DNA of 7,113 nucleotides. Origin: Burkholderiales bacterium. Its GTDB lineage: Bacteria; Pseudomonadota; Gammaproteobacteria; Burkholderiales; Burkholderiaceae_E. Both the position numbers and the translations under genes were made by a program. A model generated the notes under the pieces. That model made no database searches. It worked only from the letters and a program-made list of their open reading frames with translations, and had not been told where the DNA came from. Of the stretch, positions 4,975 through 7,113 are shown piece after piece (within the stretch, counting starts at the first letter, position 1; each line of letters opens with the position of its first letter). Where the stretch lies: NCBI GenBank assembly GCA_027489195.1, contig JAIYAG010000613.1, forward strand, positions 1-7,113, given 5' to 3'.

Positions 4975-7113
4975 TCACGCCGTCTTGTGCTGCCGTCGCG
5001 GGCCTGTGCGCGGTGCAGTCTGCCAACGCGAGCGATCGTTGAGCAGGGCCAGGACGCTGGCGTCCTTGATCAGAGCGGCGCCGGAAGACGCCGCCGAGAC
5101 GATGTCCGGGGCTGTCGGACGTGCCAGGCCGAACCCTTGGCCGTAGTCCACCCCCAGCTCGATCAGCGCCGCGATCGTGTCGGGCGTCTCCGCCCATTCC
5201 GCGATGCTGCGCATGCCGAGTTCGTGCGTCAGATCGACGATGGTCCGCGTGATCGCGTAGTTCGCCGGATTCAGGTTGATGTCCTTGACGAAGCTGCCGT
5301 CGATCTTGATGAAATCCGCAGGGATTTCCTTCAGATAGTTGAACGACGTGTAGCCGGCTCCGAAATCGTCCAGCGCGAGCTTGCTGCCGTACATCCTGAC
5401 CCGATCCACGAATCGCCGGGTCGAGCCGAGATCGTGCAGCGCCACGCTCTCGGTGATCTCGAAGCACAGCTTCGGCATCGCGAGCGGATGCTCGGCGATC
5501 ATCGAGAAGGCGTCGTCGACGAAGCGGTTGTCGTTGAGCGACGCGCCGCTGATGTTGATCGTCGCGAACCCGAGCCGATCGCGATGTTCCGGATGGTTGT
5601 CGAGCCATTCCAGCGTGCTGCGCAGCACCCATCGGTCGATCTGCGACATCAGGCCATTGCGCTCCGCCGCACCGATGAACTTCCCGGGCGGAACGACCTG
5701 CCCTTGCTCACCGCGCATGCGGATCAGGACTTCGTAGCAGAGCGAACTCATGGGCGACTGCAGCGCCACGATCGGCTGGAACTCGAGGAAGTAGCGCTCG
5801 GTCGGCACGTGCTGCTGCAGGTCTGCCACGACCTTCAACTCTTCCAGGTGCGCACGCAGTGCGGCGTCCTGGTCGGTCAGGCGAACGACGCAGTTGCGAC
5901 CGCGGGACTTGGCTTCGCTGCAGGCTCGGTCGGCTGCTGCCATCGCATCCACGACCGACATGTCCTTCTCGAAGGACACGACGCCAATGCTCGCGGTCAA
6001 AGCCAGTGCCTTGCCGTCGACTTCGAAGACTTTCTCGGCGACTGCTTCGCGAAGCCGTCCCGTCAACCCTAAAATTGCGTGTTCAGGGCAGTCGAAGAAA
6101 ATTACGACGAAAGAGTCCGCAATGCGCGCGATACAGTCCCTGGTCCGAACTGCGACCGAGAGCCGGCGGGCCGCTTGTTGAAGGAGTGCGTCGCCAATTC
6201 CGTGGCCGTGTAGGTCGTTAATCAGCTTAAAGCGATCAAGATCCACATATGCGATGGCGCAGTCAACGCCGCCATTTACCATGGTGACCGCGTCCGCGAT
6301 CCGGGTCTCTAGCCCGCGACGATTGAGCATCCCGGTCAGGTGATCGTGATCAACCAGATGCTTGAGCTTACCTTCGGCGGCCTTGCGAAGCGTTACGTCC
6401 TGTATTGACCCTTCGAGCGTTTGGTCGTTCAACGTTACGCGAGCCAAATACCATCTTGGCTCCCCACCGTTGACGGCAGTGCAGAGCTCGACATCCAGAT
6501 TGCCTTGCTCGGCAGCTTCAGAAAGCCGCTGAAAAGTACCGTCCCCAAGCAAGTCATCAATGCTCGACGTACTCCCCGGCAGCGTGTCCGAACGGTCGAA
6601 CATCTCGCTAAACGCAGGATTCTTGAGACGAATCGAACCGTTGAGGCTGAGCCCGAACAAGCCGATGGGCATTGAATTGAAGTTTTCTTCGTACTTCTTC
6701 AGGTACGTGACGCTGCGGGCCTGCGCGGCGATGCGAGCATCACGCTCTGACTTCAACCTGTCTGCCAGGGCTAAGCCCATCATCAAGGCGCTGACAACTG
6801 TGGCGGTCTGAGAGTTCATCCAGAACGGAAAATCAACGACGCCCGATTGCGCGCCGATCTCGCTCGCCATGCCAAATATCATGGAACCCCAAGACAATGC
6901 GTACCAGCCAAGTAGGCGGGTTCGCTGTATCAAGAGGGATACTAGTATTTGAACGGTCAGAGCCCCAAGGACGATCGCAGCGAATGTCCAGAAGGTCCGA
7001 AGGTATCCGATGTGACTGAAGAAAGGCGCAGCGACAACAAAGACGACGAATGAATGCTGCAGGAATTCGAAGTACTTCCGAATTAGCGGGTTGGAGCTGG
7101 GCTTAAGTAGAAG
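4975..7113 (-). CDS. 7TM-PAS-GGDEF-EAL c-di-GMP signalling protein, likely phosphodiesterase (N-terminus missing)
   Basis: The frame is open from the stop at 4977-4975 to the right edge, giving 712 visible residues; the true start lies outside. A TTG at 6933-6931 sits inside a membrane segment and is not a plausible start. Visible residues 17-118 hold about four hydrophobic helices ending in SALMMGLALADRLKSERD, like the end of a 7TMR-DISM sensor region. A short coiled coil and a PAS-like domain (about 140-240) follow. The GGDEF domain (about 252-412) keeps DHLTGMLNRRG and FKLINDLHGHGIGD. Its signature is degenerate, with ARLGGDEF reduced to ARIADSF (visible 329-335). The inhibitory-site RxxD (RTRD, 323-326) is kept. 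The EAL domain (about 440-672) has the key residues: EVL (461-463), N520 in NISGASL, E552 in FEITES, LDDFGAGY (581-588), K603 in IKID, AEWAET with E642, and QGFGLARP (659-666). It should therefore degrade c-di-GMP at the inner membrane, with a non-cyclising GGDEF as a regulatory module. Confidence 0.92.
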   Translation of the reverse strand, partial: LLLKPSSNPLIRKYFEFLQHSFVVFVVAAPFFSHIGYLRTFWTFAAIVLGALTVQILVSLLIQRTRLLGWYALSWGSMIFGMASEIGAQSGVVDFPFWMNSQTATVVSALMMGLALADRLKSERDARIAAQARSVTYLKKYEENFNSMPIGLFGLSLNGSIRLKNPAFSEMFDRSDTLPGSTSSIDDLLGDGTFQRLSEAAEQGNLDVELCTAVNGGEPRWYLARVTLNDQTLEGSIQDVTLRKAAEGKLKHLVDHDHLTGMLNRRGLETRIADAVTMVNGGVDCAIAYVDLDRFKLINDLHGHGIGDALLQQAARRLSVAVRTRDCIARIADSFVVIFFDCPEHAILGLTGRLREAVAEKVFEVDGKALALTASIGVVSFEKDMSVVDAMAAADRACSEAKSRGRNCVVRLTDQDAALRAHLEELKVVADLQQHVPTERYFLEFQPIVALQSPMSSLCYEVLIRMRGEQGQVVPPGKFIGAAERNGLMSQIDRWVLRSTLEWLDNHPEHRDRLGFATINISGASLNDNRFVDDAFSMIAEHPLAMPKLCFEITESVALHDLGSTRRFVDRVRMYGSKLALDDFGAGYTSFNYLKEIPADFIKIDGSFVKDINLNPANYAITRTIVDLTHELGMRSIAEWAETPDTIAALIELGVDYGQGFGLARPTAPDIVSAASSGAALIKDASVLALLNDRSRWQTAPRTGPRRQHKTA

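Noticed and set aside
3861..5042. Plus-strand frame with a long valine/isoleucine-rich stretch resembling transmembrane segments
   Set aside because: The hydrophobic run is the antisense reading of the Asp-His/Gly-His repeat. The minus strand carries the 3HCDH-like domains, so this is a shadow.
4735..6072. 445-codon plus-strand frame
   Set aside because: It is antisense to the EAL and part of the GGDEF domain, where all conserved residues are on the minus strand.

Overview
This 7.1 kb stretch looks chromosomal and comes from a GC-rich proteobacterium. The codon usage is strongly G/C-ending, and the gene types (AraC/SDR pair, Nudix-MBL fusion, 7TM-PAS-GGDEF-EAL protein) would fit a betaproteobacterium of the Burkholderiales. 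That placement is an inference from style, not from a marker gene. I see no tRNA, rRNA, CRISPR array, insertion sequence or phage gene. No gap between genes reaches 300 bases.

Layout, left to right. (1) 1-87, minus: the first 29 codons of a gene whose product starts with an export signal; the rest lies off the left edge. (2) 224-1069, minus: an NmrA-like atypical short-chain dehydrogenase/reductase. (3) 1190-2209, plus: an AraC-family regulator, divergent from the reductase across a 120 bp intergenic region that holds three copies of a GTCCGA half-site. This is the usual arrangement of a regulator controlling itself and its neighbour. (4) 2206-2270: a nested inverted repeat embracing the stop codons of two convergent genes, probably a two-way terminator. 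(5) 2267-3925, minus: a fusion of a NUDT19-like Nudix hydrolase with an LACTB2-like metallo-beta-lactamase-fold hydrolase. (6) 3975-4838, minus: an orphan C-terminal half of a 3-hydroxyacyl-CoA dehydrogenase, interrupted by a 67-residue insert with 30 histidines. (7) 4975 to the right edge, minus: a membrane-anchored c-di-GMP signalling protein with the end of a 7TM region, PAS, degenerate GGDEF and EAL. It is open through the right edge, so its N-terminus is missing.

Genes 6 and 5 lie head-to-tail with a 49 bp gap and are probably co-transcribed. The Nudix subtype in 5 has relatives that cleave CoA and acyl-CoA, and gene 6 descends from a beta-oxidation enzyme, so the pair may form a small acyl-CoA/CoA unit with heavy metal-binding capacity. 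That reading is an inference. It is the most unusual part of the window, followed by the degenerate GGDEF domain with a retained I-site and the drop in GC inside that same gene.
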